NCBI GenBank assembly: GCA_017472605.1
Contig: JAFUPV010000038.1
Span: 1 to 64,000, forward strand
DNA: 64,000 nt
Reading direction: 5' to 3'
DNA from: Lachnospiraceae bacterium
GTDB taxonomy: Bacteria; Bacillota; Clostridia; Lachnospirales; Lachnospiraceae
In this document: piece by piece, positions 16,563-25,819 of the stretch
Position numbering within the stretch: the stretch's first letter is position 1
How the letters are laid out: every line of letters begins with the position of its first letter
Program-made: the position numbers and the translations under genes
The notes under the pieces: generated by a model
Databases searched by the model: none
Seen by the model: only the letters and a program-made list of their open reading frames with translations
What the model was told of the DNA's origin: nothing

Positions 16563-18401
16563 ATGAGAAAATTAGTATCCGGCATCTTAAGTGCTGCAAT
16601 GGTGGCATCTCTGATGGCAGTACCGGCTGTTGCTGAGGAGACTGCAGATTCCACGTACCACGTGCTTTACAGTGGTGAGAACAGCACTCTGAACTACCTT
16701 GTAACTTCTACTCAGGCAGAGCAGGTTTGTGGTGCGAACACCATCGATACCCTGGTTGAGTACGATAACAAGGGCAACGTTCAGGCTGGTCTGGCAACCG
16801 AGTGGGGCGTATCCGAGGATGGTCTTACCTGGACCTTTACCCTGCGTGAGGGTGTAAAGTGGGTTGATCACACCGGTGCGGAGGTTGCGGAAGTAACTGC
16901 AAACGATTTCGTTGCTGCCATGAAATATCAGCTGACTCCGGAGTACGAGAGTGCAAATGTTCAGAACTTCTTCGGTAAGATCAAGAACGCAGAAGAGTAC
17001 TTCAAGGGTCTGGCAGGCGAGGAAGGTTACGAAGAGATCGCTTTTGAAGAGGTTGGAATCAAGGCTGTTGATGACTATACCCTGGAGTACACCCTGGAGG
17101 CACCGTGCCCCTATTTCCTGTCTACTCTTGTTTATGTAAACAACATGCCGGCTTACGGCCCGCAGCTGGAAGAGCTGGGTGAGTCCTTCGGTACAGACAA
17201 CGAGAAGATGTACTACTGCGGCGCTTACTACATGGCTGAGTTTGAGCCTCAGGTAAAGCACGTTTACAAGAAGAACACCCTGAACTGGGATGCAGATCAG
17301 GTATACATCGAGACCATCGAAAAGACCTACAACACAGAAGCAGGAACCATCGGACCGGAGATGATCAAGAGAGGCGAAGTGGATGAGGCTTCCATCGGCG
17401 CTGACATTCTGGACGCGTGGATGGCAGATCCGGAGACCAGCGAGCTGATCAGTAAGGAGCGTTCCGATACAAGCTATTCCTATTTCTACTGCATGAACTT
17501 CAATCCGAATTTTGAAGAGGAGTATGCTCCTGCAAACTGGAAGCTGGCTGTAAATAACGAGAACTTCCGTAAGGCAGTTCAGTTTGCTGTTAACAGCATC
17601 GCAACCATCTCCATCAGCGAGCCGAACGCTCCGCAGCAGTATCAGTCCAAGACCATAACTCCTGTAACCTTTGCTACTCTGGATGGTGTTGACTATACCC
17701 AGAACGAGGCGTTCACCTCCCTCGAGTATCAGGGATTTGATATGGACAAGGCTGTTTCCTACAAGGAAGCTGCAATGGAAGAGCTGACCGCAGAGGGCGC
17801 AACCTTCCCGGTAACTGTTCTTGTAAAGTACAATCCGTCTTCCAATGACTGGGATAAGGAATGTGTTGTTCTTGAGCAGCAGGTAGAGTATGTACTTGGT
17901 ACCGATTTCATCGATATCGTTGTTGAGGCTGGTCCGTCCGAGAACTTCCTGTCTGAGGTTCGCCGTTCCGGTGAGTATGCGCTGATGAAGTGTAACTGGG
18001 GTGCTGACTATGCTGACCCGGAGACCTGGACCGATCCGTTCTATCAGGCAGAGGGCGATGATCTTGGATACAAGTACCAGTTCATGAGAACCGCGATTAA
18101 CGAGGGTACTGCAGCTGCAGCTGATGTTCAGACCTACTTTGATCTGGTAGAAGAAGCAAAGAGCTACACCATTGATCTGGAAGCACGTTATGATGCGTTT
18201 GCAAAGGCTGAGGCATTCCTGATTGATAAGGCGTTTGTAATTCCTTACGGAATCAGCGTAAGCTCCTATATCTGCACAAAGCTGGATGTATTCGAAGGAC
18301 AGAATGCTGCATTCGGTATTTCCAGACTGAGATATAAGGGCATGAGCATCAAGGATCATTACATCTCCATGACTGAATTCGAAGAGAACGCAAACAAATA
18401 A
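16563..18401 (+). CDS. Solute-binding protein of peptide/opine/nickel type (SBP_bac_5)
   Basis: A 612-residue binding protein of the OppA/DppA family. A signal peptide (about 1-25, PAVA before EETADST) is followed by LNYLVTSTQAEQV and GLATEWGVSEDGLTWTFTLR, the classic family-5 motif. ATG 16563 is favoured by GGAGGG 7 bases upstream; a TTG at 16548 would overlap that site. No lipobox cysteine is present, so attachment to the membrane is not explained. It heads a five-gene operon with two permeases and two ATPases. An oligopeptide is the default ligand; other cationic or glyco-ligands are possible for this family. Confidence 0.9.
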   Translation: MRKLVSGILSAAMVASLMAVPAVAEETADSTYHVLYSGENSTLNYLVTSTQAEQVCGANTIDTLVEYDNKGNVQAGLATEWGVSEDGLTWTFTLREGVKWVDHTGAEVAEVTANDFVAAMKYQLTPEYESANVQNFFGKIKNAEEYFKGLAGEEGYEEIAFEEVGIKAVDDYTLEYTLEAPCPYFLSTLVYVNNMPAYGPQLEELGESFGTDNEKMYYCGAYYMAEFEPQVKHVYKKNTLNWDADQVYIETIEKTYNTEAGTIGPEMIKRGEVDEASIGADILDAWMADPETSELISKERSDTSYSYFYCMNFNPNFEEEYAPANWKLAVNNENFRKAVQFAVNSIATISISEPNAPQQYQSKTITPVTFATLDGVDYTQNEAFTSLEYQGFDMDKAVSYKEAAMEELTAEGATFPVTVLVKYNPSSNDWDKECVVLEQQVEYVLGTDFIDIVVEAGPSENFLSEVRRSGEYALMKCNWGADYADPETWTDPFYQAEGDDLGYKYQFMRTAINEGTAAAADVQTYFDLVEEAKSYTIDLEARYDAFAKAEAFLIDKAFVIPYGISVSSYICTKLDVFEGQNAAFGISRLRYKGMSIKDHYISMTEFEENANK

Positions 18402-18455
18402 GTCATTTCTGAAAGAGCAGATCTGTTATGCTCGTTTGATGTAGATGCAGTCGGG

Positions 18456-18545
18456 CACGCTGCAGGGAAACCTGCAGCGGCCTGTGATATGCCGGCTCTG
18501 AGCGAGTCGGAAAAAGGCGTCGGCTTTTTTTCGATTCGCTTTGAA
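18456..18545 (+). other. Intercistronic hairpins between binding protein and permease genes
   Basis: A perfect CGCTGCAGG-GAAA-CCTGCAGCG hairpin (18458-18479) is followed by a longer imperfect one with arms around AGCGAGTCGGAAAAA (18502-18516) and CTTTTTTTCGATTCGCT (18525-18541). They lie in the 193-base gap before the first permease. Such structures commonly stabilise the highly expressed binding-protein message or stop part of the transcripts. Confidence 0.55.
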
Positions 18546-18594
18546 CCGGATTTTGTTGTGTCATACCGGTTGTTGAATTTGAGAGGAAAATTCT

Positions 18595-19536
18595 ATGATA
18601 AAATACTTATGCAAGCGTATCGCGCGCTCTCTGCTTACGCTGGTTATCATTCTGACAGTTGTTTTCTGTCTTCTGCGCTTAATGCCGATTGAAGGCTACT
18701 TTCAGAACTTTGACAAGCTGACAGAGACCCAGATCCAGGTAGGTCTGCAGGAAATGGGACTGACGGATCCGCTTCCTGTTCAGATCGTTCGTTTTTACGG
18801 CCAGCTCTTACAGGGTGACCTTGGTGTGTCCAGAGTGTACCGCGCCAATGTACCGGTCATGGATATTCTGGCTGATAAAATCCCGCTTTCCATCCGGCTG
18901 GGAAGCATGTCACTGCTTCTTGCTCTGATCGTCGGACTTCCGATGGGCGGACTGATGGCAAGATTCAAGGGCAAGTTTTTTGATAAGTTCGGAACTCTGT
19001 TCATCGTTTTCATTCAGGCGGTTCCCGCAGCCGTTTACTATCTGTTCATTCAGATGTTCGGTACGGAGCTCCTTGGCATCAAGATGACCTTTGATGCAGA
19101 GGACTGGAGAAGCTGGATTCTGCCTGTTCTTTCCATGTCTCTTGGAAACATTGCGTACTACGGTATGTGGATGCGCCGCTACATGGTTGACGAGAGCACA
19201 AAGGACTATGTTCGTCTTGCAAAGGCGAAGGGTGCAGGCGGCAGTCGGATCACGTTCCGCCACATCATGCGCAATGCAATTGTTCCGCTGGCTCAGTACA
19301 TTCCGACTTCATTCCTGAATACGGTAATCGGATCCATTTACATTGAATCCCTGTATTCCATTCCGGGAATGGGCGGTCTGCTGGTAGATGTAATTAAGCG
19401 AAGCGATAATACCATGGTTCAGGCAATTGTCCTTCTGTATGCGACAGTTGGTATCATCGGTCTGATCCTCGGTGATATTCTCATGGTTATTCTCGATCCG
19501 CGAATCAGTTTGGGTAAGAAGGCAGGTGGCAGATAA
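18595..19536 (+). CDS. Oligopeptide-type ABC permease (OppB-like)
   Basis: A 313-residue permease with about six membrane spans. It begins KYLCKRIARSLLTLVIILTV, the usual OppB/DppB opening, and has DLGVSRVYRANVPV and the EAA loop YVRLAKAKGAGGSRITFRHI in the C-terminal half. The ATG at 18595 follows GAGAGGAAAA. Its last base overlaps the ATG of the next permease gene at 19536. It should form the transport channel with that protein. Confidence 0.92.
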   Translation: MIKYLCKRIARSLLTLVIILTVVFCLLRLMPIEGYFQNFDKLTETQIQVGLQEMGLTDPLPVQIVRFYGQLLQGDLGVSRVYRANVPVMDILADKIPLSIRLGSMSLLLALIVGLPMGGLMARFKGKFFDKFGTLFIVFIQAVPAAVYYLFIQMFGTELLGIKMTFDAEDWRSWILPVLSMSLGNIAYYGMWMRRYMVDESTKDYVRLAKAKGAGGSRITFRHIMRNAIVPLAQYIPTSFLNTVIGSIYIESLYSIPGMGGLLVDVIKRSDNTMVQAIVLLYATVGIIGLILGDILMVILDPRISLGKKAGGR

Positions 19537-20537
19537 TGGCGTTTCGTTTACAGAAAGAAAAAGAATTACAGGACAGCATGGTTCAGAATCTGCAGCGCCA
19601 GCTTTCCGAAGAAGAAATGTTTTCGTTTGCCGAGTATAACGAGGAAGCCGGTGAGAAGGTTGATTTTACCAACTATTCCTATTGGCGCAGCACCGTTCAG
19701 ACATTCTGCCGCAATAAGCTGGCAGTAACGCTCTTGTGTGTGACGATTGTCCTGCTGCTGTTTACGTTTATTCAGCCGTATCTGCCCGGGCAATATGATC
19801 CGAATAAGGTAAACATGGACATGATGACGTTTGTTGCCTATCGTAATGTGGCTCCGAATTCCCAGTTCTGGTTCGGAACAAACGTCATCGGTCAGGACCT
19901 GTGGGCAAGAATCTGGGCCGGTACCAGAAACTCTCTGATCATTGGTTTCAGTGTGGCAATGGTAGAAGCCTGCGTGGGAATTCTTGTCGGAGTTCTCTGG
20001 GGCTATGTCAGAAAACTTGATTTTATTTTTACTGAAATTTATAATGTGCTGGATAACATCCCCAATACCATTCTGCTGATCCTGATTTCCTACATCCTCA
20101 AGCCGGGTATGCGGACCATGATCTTTGCAATGAGTCTGACCGGATGGATCCAGATGGCACGTTTTATCCGAAATCAGATTCTTGTAATCCGTGACAGAGA
20201 TTACAACATGGCTTCCCGCTGTGTCGGTTCCAGCACAAAAAAGATTATTACAAAAAACCTTCTTCCCTATCTGGTATCGGTTATCATGCTTCGAATTGCG
20301 CTTTCCATTCCTGGAGCCATCGGAAGCGAAGTGTTTATCACGTACATTGGTCTTGGACTTCCGCTGGAGGTTCCAAGCCTTGGACAGCTGATCAATGAAG
20401 GACGCTCTCTGATGATGAATGCGTCGCTGCGTTATCAGCTGATCATTCCGACAGCGGTGCTTTCCGTTATTACAATTTCGTTCTATGTGGTCGGCAATGC
20501 TTTTTCGGATGCCGCTGATCCGAAAAATCACATGTAA
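19536..20537 (+). CDS. Oligopeptide-type ABC permease (OppC-like)
   Basis: A 333-residue permease of the OppC/DppC type. A ~60-residue cytoplasmic N-terminus precedes the first membrane span. The motif NSQFWFGTNVIGQDLWARIWAG is the family signature (FGTD..GRD....G), and the EAA-like loop is YNMASRCVGSSTKKIITKNL. It starts by one-base overlap with the stop codon of the preceding permease, indicating translational coupling. Confidence 0.92.
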   Translation: MAFRLQKEKELQDSMVQNLQRQLSEEEMFSFAEYNEEAGEKVDFTNYSYWRSTVQTFCRNKLAVTLLCVTIVLLLFTFIQPYLPGQYDPNKVNMDMMTFVAYRNVAPNSQFWFGTNVIGQDLWARIWAGTRNSLIIGFSVAMVEACVGILVGVLWGYVRKLDFIFTEIYNVLDNIPNTILLILISYILKPGMRTMIFAMSLTGWIQMARFIRNQILVIRDRDYNMASRCVGSSTKKIITKNLLPYLVSVIMLRIALSIPGAIGSEVFITYIGLGLPLEVPSLGQLINEGRSLMMNASLRYQLIIPTAVLSVITISFYVVGNAFSDAADPKNHM

Positions 20538-20548
20538 GGAGGGATAAG

Positions 20549-21592
20549 ATGGAACAGAAAACGATTTTATCAATCAAAGATCTGGAAATTGAATTCCGCC
20601 TGCGTGGAAAGGATCTGCATGTCATCCGCGGTGTGTCTCTTGATGTTCACGAAGGAGAGAGCCTTGCAATTGTAGGAGAGTCCGGCTGTGGAAAATCCGT
20701 GTTTACCAAGTCTCTGATGGGACTTCTTGATTCCAACGGAAAGATCGCGAAAGGCTCGATTACGTATAATGGAACGGATATTTCCGCTTATCGTACCGAA
20801 AAAGAGTGGATGAAGATCCGCGGCGGTGAAATTGCAATGATCCTTCAGGATCCGATGACAAGTCTGAATCCGTTAAAGACCATTGGAGCGCAGATTGAAG
20901 AAGCAGTTTACCTTCATCAGGGACTGAAAGGCGCAGCCGCGAAGCAGAAGGTGATCGAATATCTGCGCGACGTTGGAATCCATGATCCGGAGACAAGATA
21001 TAAGCAGTTTCCCCATGAGTTTTCCGGCGGTATGAGACAGCGTGTTGTCATCGCGATCGCGATTGCATGCAATCCGAAGATTCTGATCTGCGATGAGCCG
21101 ACAACGGCTCTTGATGTAACGATTCAGGCGCAGATTTTAAGTCTGATCAATGATTTAAAGGAAAAATATAAGCTGACTGTCATTTTCATTACTCATGATC
21201 TTGGAGTGGTAGCCAATGTGGCAGACCGTGTTGTTGTCATGTATGCAGGAGACATTATCGAAGAAGGACTTTGCGAGGAGGTATTCTTTGATCCGAAGCA
21301 TCCCTATACCTGGGCACTGCTTTCTTCCCTGCCTCAGCTTGGCGTAAAAGGAGAAGAGCTGTATTCCATTAAGGGAACACCTCCGAATCTTTACAAGAAG
21401 ATTGAGGGAGATGCCTTTGCACCGAGAAATCCCTATGCATTGAAGATTGATTTTATCAAGCGTCCGCCGTTCTTCCAGGTCAGCCCGACTCATAAGGCGA
21501 GAACCTGGCTGCTGGATCCGCGGGCACCGAAGGTTGATCCGCCGGAGTTCATTGCAAGACTGAAGGAAGGAGGATATGCCCTCAATGAATAA
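20549..21592 (+). CDS. Oligopeptide-type ABC ATPase (OppD-like)
   Basis: A 347-residue ATPase with Walker [10 protein letters not shown]-loop [10 protein letters not shown], signature FSGGMRQRV, Walker [13 protein letters not shown] and switch histidine in FITHDLGVV. The C-terminal extension contains the oligopeptide/dipeptide transporter C-terminal region ([19 protein letters not shown]), which in homologues often carries an FeS-binding cysteine motif; those cysteines are not seen here. It starts 11 bases after the permease and overlaps the next ATPase gene. Confidence 0.93.
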   Translation: MEQKTILSIKDLEIEFRLRGKDLHVIRGVSLDVHEGESLAIVGESGCGKSVFTKSLMGLLDSNGKIAKGSITYNGTDISAYRTEKEWMKIRGGEIAMILQDPMTSLNPLKTIGAQIEEAVYLHQGLKGAAAKQKVIEYLRDVGIHDPETRYKQFPHEFSGGMRQRVVIAIAIACNPKILICDEPTTALDVTIQAQILSLINDLKEKYKLTVIFITHDLGVVANVADRVVVMYAGDIIEEGLCEEVFFDPKHPYTWALLSSLPQLGVKGEELYSIKGTPPNLYKKIEGDAFAPRNPYALKIDFIKRPPFFQVSPTHKARTWLLDPRAPKVDPPEFIARLKEGGYALNE

Positions 21593-22517
21593 TCAGGAAG
21601 TCTTATTGGAAGTGAGGGATCTGGAAGTTTGCTTTGGAGACAGAAGAAAGAAATTTGTAGCAGTATCCAATGTGAATTTTGAGATCTACAAAGGTGAAAC
21701 CTTTGGTCTGGTAGGTGAGTCCGGTTCCGGAAAAACGACAATCGGACGTGCGATCATGCGAATCTATCCGACCAGCAAGGGTGAGATTCTGTATAAAGGG
21801 AAGAAGATCAACGGAAACATTTCAAAAGAACTGGACCGTCAGGTAATCAAGGAAATCCAGATGATTTTCCAGGATCCGATGGCGTCTCTGAATGAGCGTG
21901 CCAAGGTTGATTACATCGTCAGTGAAGGTCTGATGAACACACAGAAGCTGCCGAAAGAGGAAGTGCAGAAGCGTGTTCAGAAAGCGCTTTCTGATGTGGG
22001 CCTTCTTCCGGAGTTTGCAAGCCGCTTTCCCCACGAGTTTTCCGGCGGTCAGAGACAGCGTATCGGCATTGCCCGTGCACTGATCATGGAACCGGAGTTT
22101 ATTGTTGCGGATGAACCGATTTCTGCGCTGGACGTTTCCATTCGTGCGCAGGTTCTGAATTTACTGGCAAAAATGCAGAAGGAGAGAGGTCTGACTTATC
22201 TGTTCATTGCCCATGATCTTTCTGTCATGCGTTTCATCACAGACCGCATTGCCGTAATTCATAAGGGAAGAATTGTTGAGCTTGCTCCGACAGAGAAGCT
22301 GTTTGCTCATCCGCTTCATCCCTATACAAAAGCGCTTCTTTCTGCAATCCCCATGCCGAATCCGATTATGGAGAAGAAAAAGAAGCTGCTTGTCTACGAT
22401 CCGGAGATGCATGATTACATGATCGACCGCCCCAGCTGGCAGGAGATTGAACCGGGCCACTTTGTGTTTGCAAACAAGGGTGAGTTTGCTCAGTACCAGA
22501 AAGAACTGGAAAAGTAA
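21585..22517 (+). CDS. Oligopeptide-type ABC ATPase (OppF-like)
   Basis: A 310-residue ATPase with Walker [24 protein letters not shown], signature FSGGQRQRI, Walker [13 protein letters not shown] and [14 protein letters not shown] 21585 is preferred because AAGGAGG ends 11 bases before it; the ATG at 21576 is only 2 bases from that site. The gene overlaps the end of the preceding ATPase gene by 8 bases and ends the importer operon. A convergent AraC-type gene ends 5 bases downstream, and no terminator fits between them. Confidence 0.92.
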   Translation: MNNQEVLLEVRDLEVCFGDRRKKFVAVSNVNFEIYKGETFGLVGESGSGKTTIGRAIMRIYPTSKGEILYKGKKINGNISKELDRQVIKEIQMIFQDPMASLNERAKVDYIVSEGLMNTQKLPKEEVQKRVQKALSDVGLLPEFASRFPHEFSGGQRQRIGIARALIMEPEFIVADEPISALDVSIRAQVLNLLAKMQKERGLTYLFIAHDLSVMRFITDRIAVIHKGRIVELAPTEKLFAHPLHPYTKALLSAIPMPNPIMEKKKKLLVYDPEMHDYMIDRPSWQEIEPGHFVFANKGEFAQYQKELEK

Positions 22518-22521
22518 TCGT

Positions 22522-23382
22522 TCAGAATCCGGACTGTTTTTTTCGGAATTCGCGCGGACTTAATTGATAATAGTTTCGAAATGCGGAAGAAAAGTGCTCC
22601 GCAGACGAGTAACCAAGAGCATCGGCAATTGAGCTGATGCTCTTTTGTCTGTCCTGAAGAAGGATCGAGGCAGCGGACATGCGCGCTTCCGTCCGCTTCT
22701 GCTGAAAGGTTTTCCCGTAGTACTTCTGCAGCAGCCGTTGAGTCTGGCGCGGACTGATCTTGAGGCGGTCGGCCAGCGTTTCCAGTGTGAGCGACTGATA
22801 TTCATAGAGGAAGGATTCTTCGATGATGATGGAATTACTGTCAGTCAGGTTGTGCGGCGCAAAGTGATAGCTGGAGTTCTGCGCCTGTTCATAATTCCGG
22901 ACAAGACAGATGAGGAGCTGGGAAAGAAGAAGCTCGACCTGATTCATGTAGCCGGTGTAACGGTGTTCCAGCTCAAGAAACAGCTGTTTCATGATGGAAT
23001 GGATTCCCTGATGATCCTGGCCGAACCAGAACGGGGTATCAGTAACCATGTCCACGACCGGTGAAACATGCCTGTGGAGGGAAGAACGCTTGATTTTCAG
23101 ATAAACGCAGTATTCCTGCATCGGTTCCTCCCTGTCCGGTGTCTGGGCATGCTCAATGTGAGGACCGGTGACGAACAGGGTATTTGGTTTGATCGGATAA
23201 GCGATGTCATTGGCGGTCAGCGTACCGAATCCTGCAGAAATGTAGTGGATTTCGTAGCAGCTGTTTCCGTGGCTGTGCAGAGGGATTGTACGGTCAAACT
23301 GTTCATAGATGATGTTCAGTGCATGAATGGAAATTCCATCCATGGAAAAATGGATGTCAAGATCGGAATATGCTTTTTTCAT
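22522..23382 (-). CDS. AraC-family transcriptional regulator with cupin sensor domain
   Basis: A 286-residue regulator. The N-terminal half is a cupin-like ligand domain (HSHGNSCYEIHYISAGFGTL, about 35-60). The C-terminal ~100 residues hold two helix-turn-helix motifs, the second being SISSIADALGYSSAEHFSSAFR, followed by the family ending SPREFRK. It is transcribed divergently from the dehydrogenase genes at 23601, which are its likely targets, with a 218-base shared control region. The ATG at 23382 has AAAGGA upstream on the minus strand. The inducer is unknown. Confidence 0.9.
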   Translation of the reverse strand: MKKAYSDLDIHFSMDGISIHALNIIYEQFDRTIPLHSHGNSCYEIHYISAGFGTLTANDIAYPIKPNTLFVTGPHIEHAQTPDREEPMQEYCVYLKIKRSSLHRHVSPVVDMVTDTPFWFGQDHQGIHSIMKQLFLELEHRYTGYMNQVELLLSQLLICLVRNYEQAQNSSYHFAPHNLTDSNSIIIEESFLYEYQSLTLETLADRLKISPRQTQRLLQKYYGKTFQQKRTEARMSAASILLQDRQKSISSIADALGYSSAEHFSSAFRNYYQLSPREFRKKQSGF

Positions 23383-23477
23383 GGTCTGTGATCCTTTCTG
23401 AGAAAGCGATAACTTAATTATATCATGAAACCTTCAAAAAGGCGACATTTTTACGGAAAAATCGTCCGATGTATCGC

Positions 23478-23505
23478 TTGAAAAAATGCGCAGGAACGAT
23501 ATAAT
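23478..23505 (+). promoter_or_regulatory. Promoter of the dehydrogenase operon
   Basis: TTGAAA (23478-23483) and a perfect TATAAT (23500-23505) with 16-base spacing, in the region shared with the divergent AraC gene. A TATAAT also occurs on the minus strand near 23419-23424. Confidence 0.65.
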
Positions 23506-23600
23506 GGAAGTACAAATGAGGAAGCTGAGCGCAGTTGGAATCAGACCTCAGAATGTGACATCATTCAGGCGTGTAAGAGACGCAGAAAGGAAGAGGAAAC

Positions 23601-24662
23601 ATGGCAGTAAAAATCAGAATGAAAGGTGCGATCCTTCCGGGAAACAGCACGGTAGAGATTAAGGACTTTGAGGTTCCGACTCCGGGACACGGACAGGTTC
23701 TGATCCAGACAAAGGCAACAACAATCTGCGGAAGTGATATCCGCTGTATCTACAGAGAGCATACCGGTAAGGGTGCGGAAGGCTATATTCCGGGAATGGT
23801 AGCAGGTCATGAGCCCTGCGGAATCATTGTAGAAGAAGGAGAGGGACTGAAGCGCTTCAAGAAGGGCGACCGTGTAATCGTTTACCACATTTCCGGATGC
23901 GGTGTCTGCAACGACTGCCGCAGAGGCTACTACATTTCCTGTAAGAGCCGCTTCCGTCAGGCCTATGGCTGGCAGAGAAACGGCGGTATGGCTCCGTACA
24001 TTCTTGCAGACGAGAAGGATCTGGTTGCTCTGCCGGATGAGCTGACCTACAAGGACGGCGCACAGGTAGCATGCGGATTCGGTACCGTTTATGAGGCAAT
24101 TGAGAAAATCGGTATCTGCGGCAATGACGCAGTTCTTGTAACCGGTCTTGGTCCGGTTGGTCTGGCAGCTCTGATGCTGGCAAAGGCAATGGGTGCAAAT
24201 CAGCTGATCGGTGTTGAGATGAACGATTACCGCATTGAGCTGGCAAAGAAGCTTGGTCTTGTGGATCAGGTGTTCAAGCCGGGTGATGACGCGCTGGAGA
24301 AGATTCTTGAGGTAACAGGAGGAAGAGGCGTTGAGCGTGCCATTGACTGCAGCGCAAACGATGCCGGCCGTCAGCTTGCAATCCGTGCAACAAGAGAGTG
24401 GGGCAAGATCGCTTTCGTCGGCGAAGGCGGAACCTGCAGCTTCAACCCGAGCCCGGACATCATCCATGATCAGAAGACCATCTATGGTTCCTGGGTAACG
24501 TCACTGTGGAAGATGGAAGAGCTGGTAGAGCGTCTTGTTCGCTGGGGAATCCATCCGGAGGATCTGATCACTCACGAGTTCTCCATTGATCAGGCAGGAG
24601 AGGCATATGCTCTGATGGCCGGCGGACAGTGCGGTAAGGTTGCTGTTACGTTTAACGATTGA
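23601..24662 (+). CDS. Zinc-dependent alcohol/polyol dehydrogenase
   Basis: A 353-residue medium-chain dehydrogenase that oxidises or reduces an alcohol using NAD(P). Catalytic zinc ligands Cys43 and His70-Glu71 (GHE) are present. The structural zinc site is complete: Cys100, Cys103, Cys106, Cys114. The nucleotide fold carries GLGPVGLAALMLAKAMG. The best general match is the sorbitol/iditol and threonine dehydrogenase group; the substrate cannot be fixed. It is cotranscribed with the aldo/keto reductase 19 bases downstream. An AraC regulator sits divergently upstream. A sugar or polyol pathway is the likely setting. Confidence 0.88.
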   Translation: MAVKIRMKGAILPGNSTVEIKDFEVPTPGHGQVLIQTKATTICGSDIRCIYREHTGKGAEGYIPGMVAGHEPCGIIVEEGEGLKRFKKGDRVIVYHISGCGVCNDCRRGYYISCKSRFRQAYGWQRNGGMAPYILADEKDLVALPDELTYKDGAQVACGFGTVYEAIEKIGICGNDAVLVTGLGPVGLAALMLAKAMGANQLIGVEMNDYRIELAKKLGLVDQVFKPGDDALEKILEVTGGRGVERAIDCSANDAGRQLAIRATREWGKIAFVGEGGTCSFNPSPDIIHDQKTIYGSWVTSLWKMEELVERLVRWGIHPEDLITHEFSIDQAGEAYALMAGGQCGKVAVTFND

Positions 24663-24681
24663 TGGAATAAAGGAGACAGAA

Positions 24682-25695
24682 ATGACATTAACGCTTGACC
24701 AGAACCGGATTCCGAAGCGTACGCTTGCCAGCGGAGAACAGATTCCCTGTGTGGGAATCGGAACCTTCGGATCCGATAAGTATAATGCCCAGGAGATTTC
24801 CAACGCGGTGTATGGAGCAATCCGCTATGGATACCGACTGGTAGACTGCGCTGCTGTTTATCAGAATGAAGCACAGATTGGTGAGGTTCTTTCCAGGGTT
24901 CAGGAAGAAGGAATCGTTTCCCGCAGTGAACTGTTTATCACATCCAAGGTATGGAATGATAAGCATGGAGAGGGAGAAGTGATCGCATCCTGCAAAAAGA
25001 GTCTGGAAGATCTGAAGCTCGACTATCTGGACCTCTACTTTGTACACTGGCCGTTCCCCAACTACCATGCACCGGGATGCAGCGGTGATTCCCGCAATCC
25101 GGATTCCAGACCGTTTTCCGTTGAGGAATTCATGACTGCATGGAGACAGTGTGAAGCACTGGTTGACATGGGACTGGTTCGTTACATCGGTATGAGCAAC
25201 ATGACAATTCCGAAGCTGGAAGCAGTGCTTCCTCTTTGCCGGATCAAGCCGGCAGCTCTGGAAATGGAGCTTCATCCGTCCTTCCAGCAGCCGGAGCTCT
25301 TCGACTATGCAGTTGCTCACGAGATTCTGCCCATCGGCTACTGTCCGATTGGCTCTCCGTCCCGCCCGGAGCGTGACCGCACTGCAGAAGATGTGGCTGA
25401 TACGGAGCTTTTGGCAGTTGCAGAAGCAGCGAAAGCCCATGGTGTACATCCGGCGATCATCTGCCTGAAATGGGCAGTACAGCGCGGCCAGGTGCCGATT
25501 CCTTTCTCCGTGAAAGAAGCGCAGTACATGTCCAATCTGAGCTGTGCAACGGAAGATCCGCTGACTGACGAGGAAATGGATGCCATTGCGAAGGAAGACA
25601 GAAACTGTCGTCTGATCAAAGGCCAGGTATTCCTCTGGGAAGGTGCAAAGGGCTGGGAAGACCTTTGGGATCTGGATGGAACCATCACAAAATAA
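24682..25695 (+). CDS. Aldo/keto reductase
   Basis: A 337-residue NAD(P)H-dependent reductase of the AKR superfamily. The catalytic tetrad is visible as Asp55, Tyr60, Lys89 and His122 (in YFVHWP). IGMSNM and the C-terminal region binding the cofactor phosphate are present. ATG 24682 has AGGAGA 9 bases upstream; an upstream in-frame start at 24640 would overlap the dehydrogenase gene. Together with the dehydrogenase it could interconvert a sugar or polyol and its carbonyl form; this is inference from adjacency. Confidence 0.9.
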   Translation: MTLTLDQNRIPKRTLASGEQIPCVGIGTFGSDKYNAQEISNAVYGAIRYGYRLVDCAAVYQNEAQIGEVLSRVQEEGIVSRSELFITSKVWNDKHGEGEVIASCKKSLEDLKLDYLDLYFVHWPFPNYHAPGCSGDSRNPDSRPFSVEEFMTAWRQCEALVDMGLVRYIGMSNMTIPKLEAVLPLCRIKPAALEMELHPSFQQPELFDYAVAHEILPIGYCPIGSPSRPERDRTAEDVADTELLAVAEAAKAHGVHPAIICLKWAVQRGQVPIPFSVKEAQYMSNLSCATEDPLTDEEMDAIAKEDRNCRLIKGQVFLWEGAKGWEDLWDLDGTITK

Positions 25696-25738
25696 CATGA
25701 TTTTCTTCCTGTGCAGGAAGTCATCCGACGAAAGAAAA

Positions 25739-25785
25739 GAAATCCGTCTGAATCAGTAATGCCGATTCAGACGGATTTCTTTTTG
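25739..25785. terminator. Bidirectional terminator between convergent genes
   Basis: A 16-bp perfect stem (25739-25754 with 25764-25779), 9-base loop, TTTTT on the + strand and a GAAA-rich start that serves the minus strand. It separates the aldo/keto reductase from the giant activase gene. Confidence 0.88.
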
Positions 25786-25819
25786 CGCGGGCAGCGAGTC
25801 TGCGGCCGCAGTTTTATGT

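Noticed and set aside
16587-18359. A 590-codon open frame on the minus strand, antisense to the binding-protein gene
   Set aside because: It mirrors the codon usage of the sense gene, has no ribosome binding site or family motif, and the sense frame is a clear SBP_bac_5 protein.
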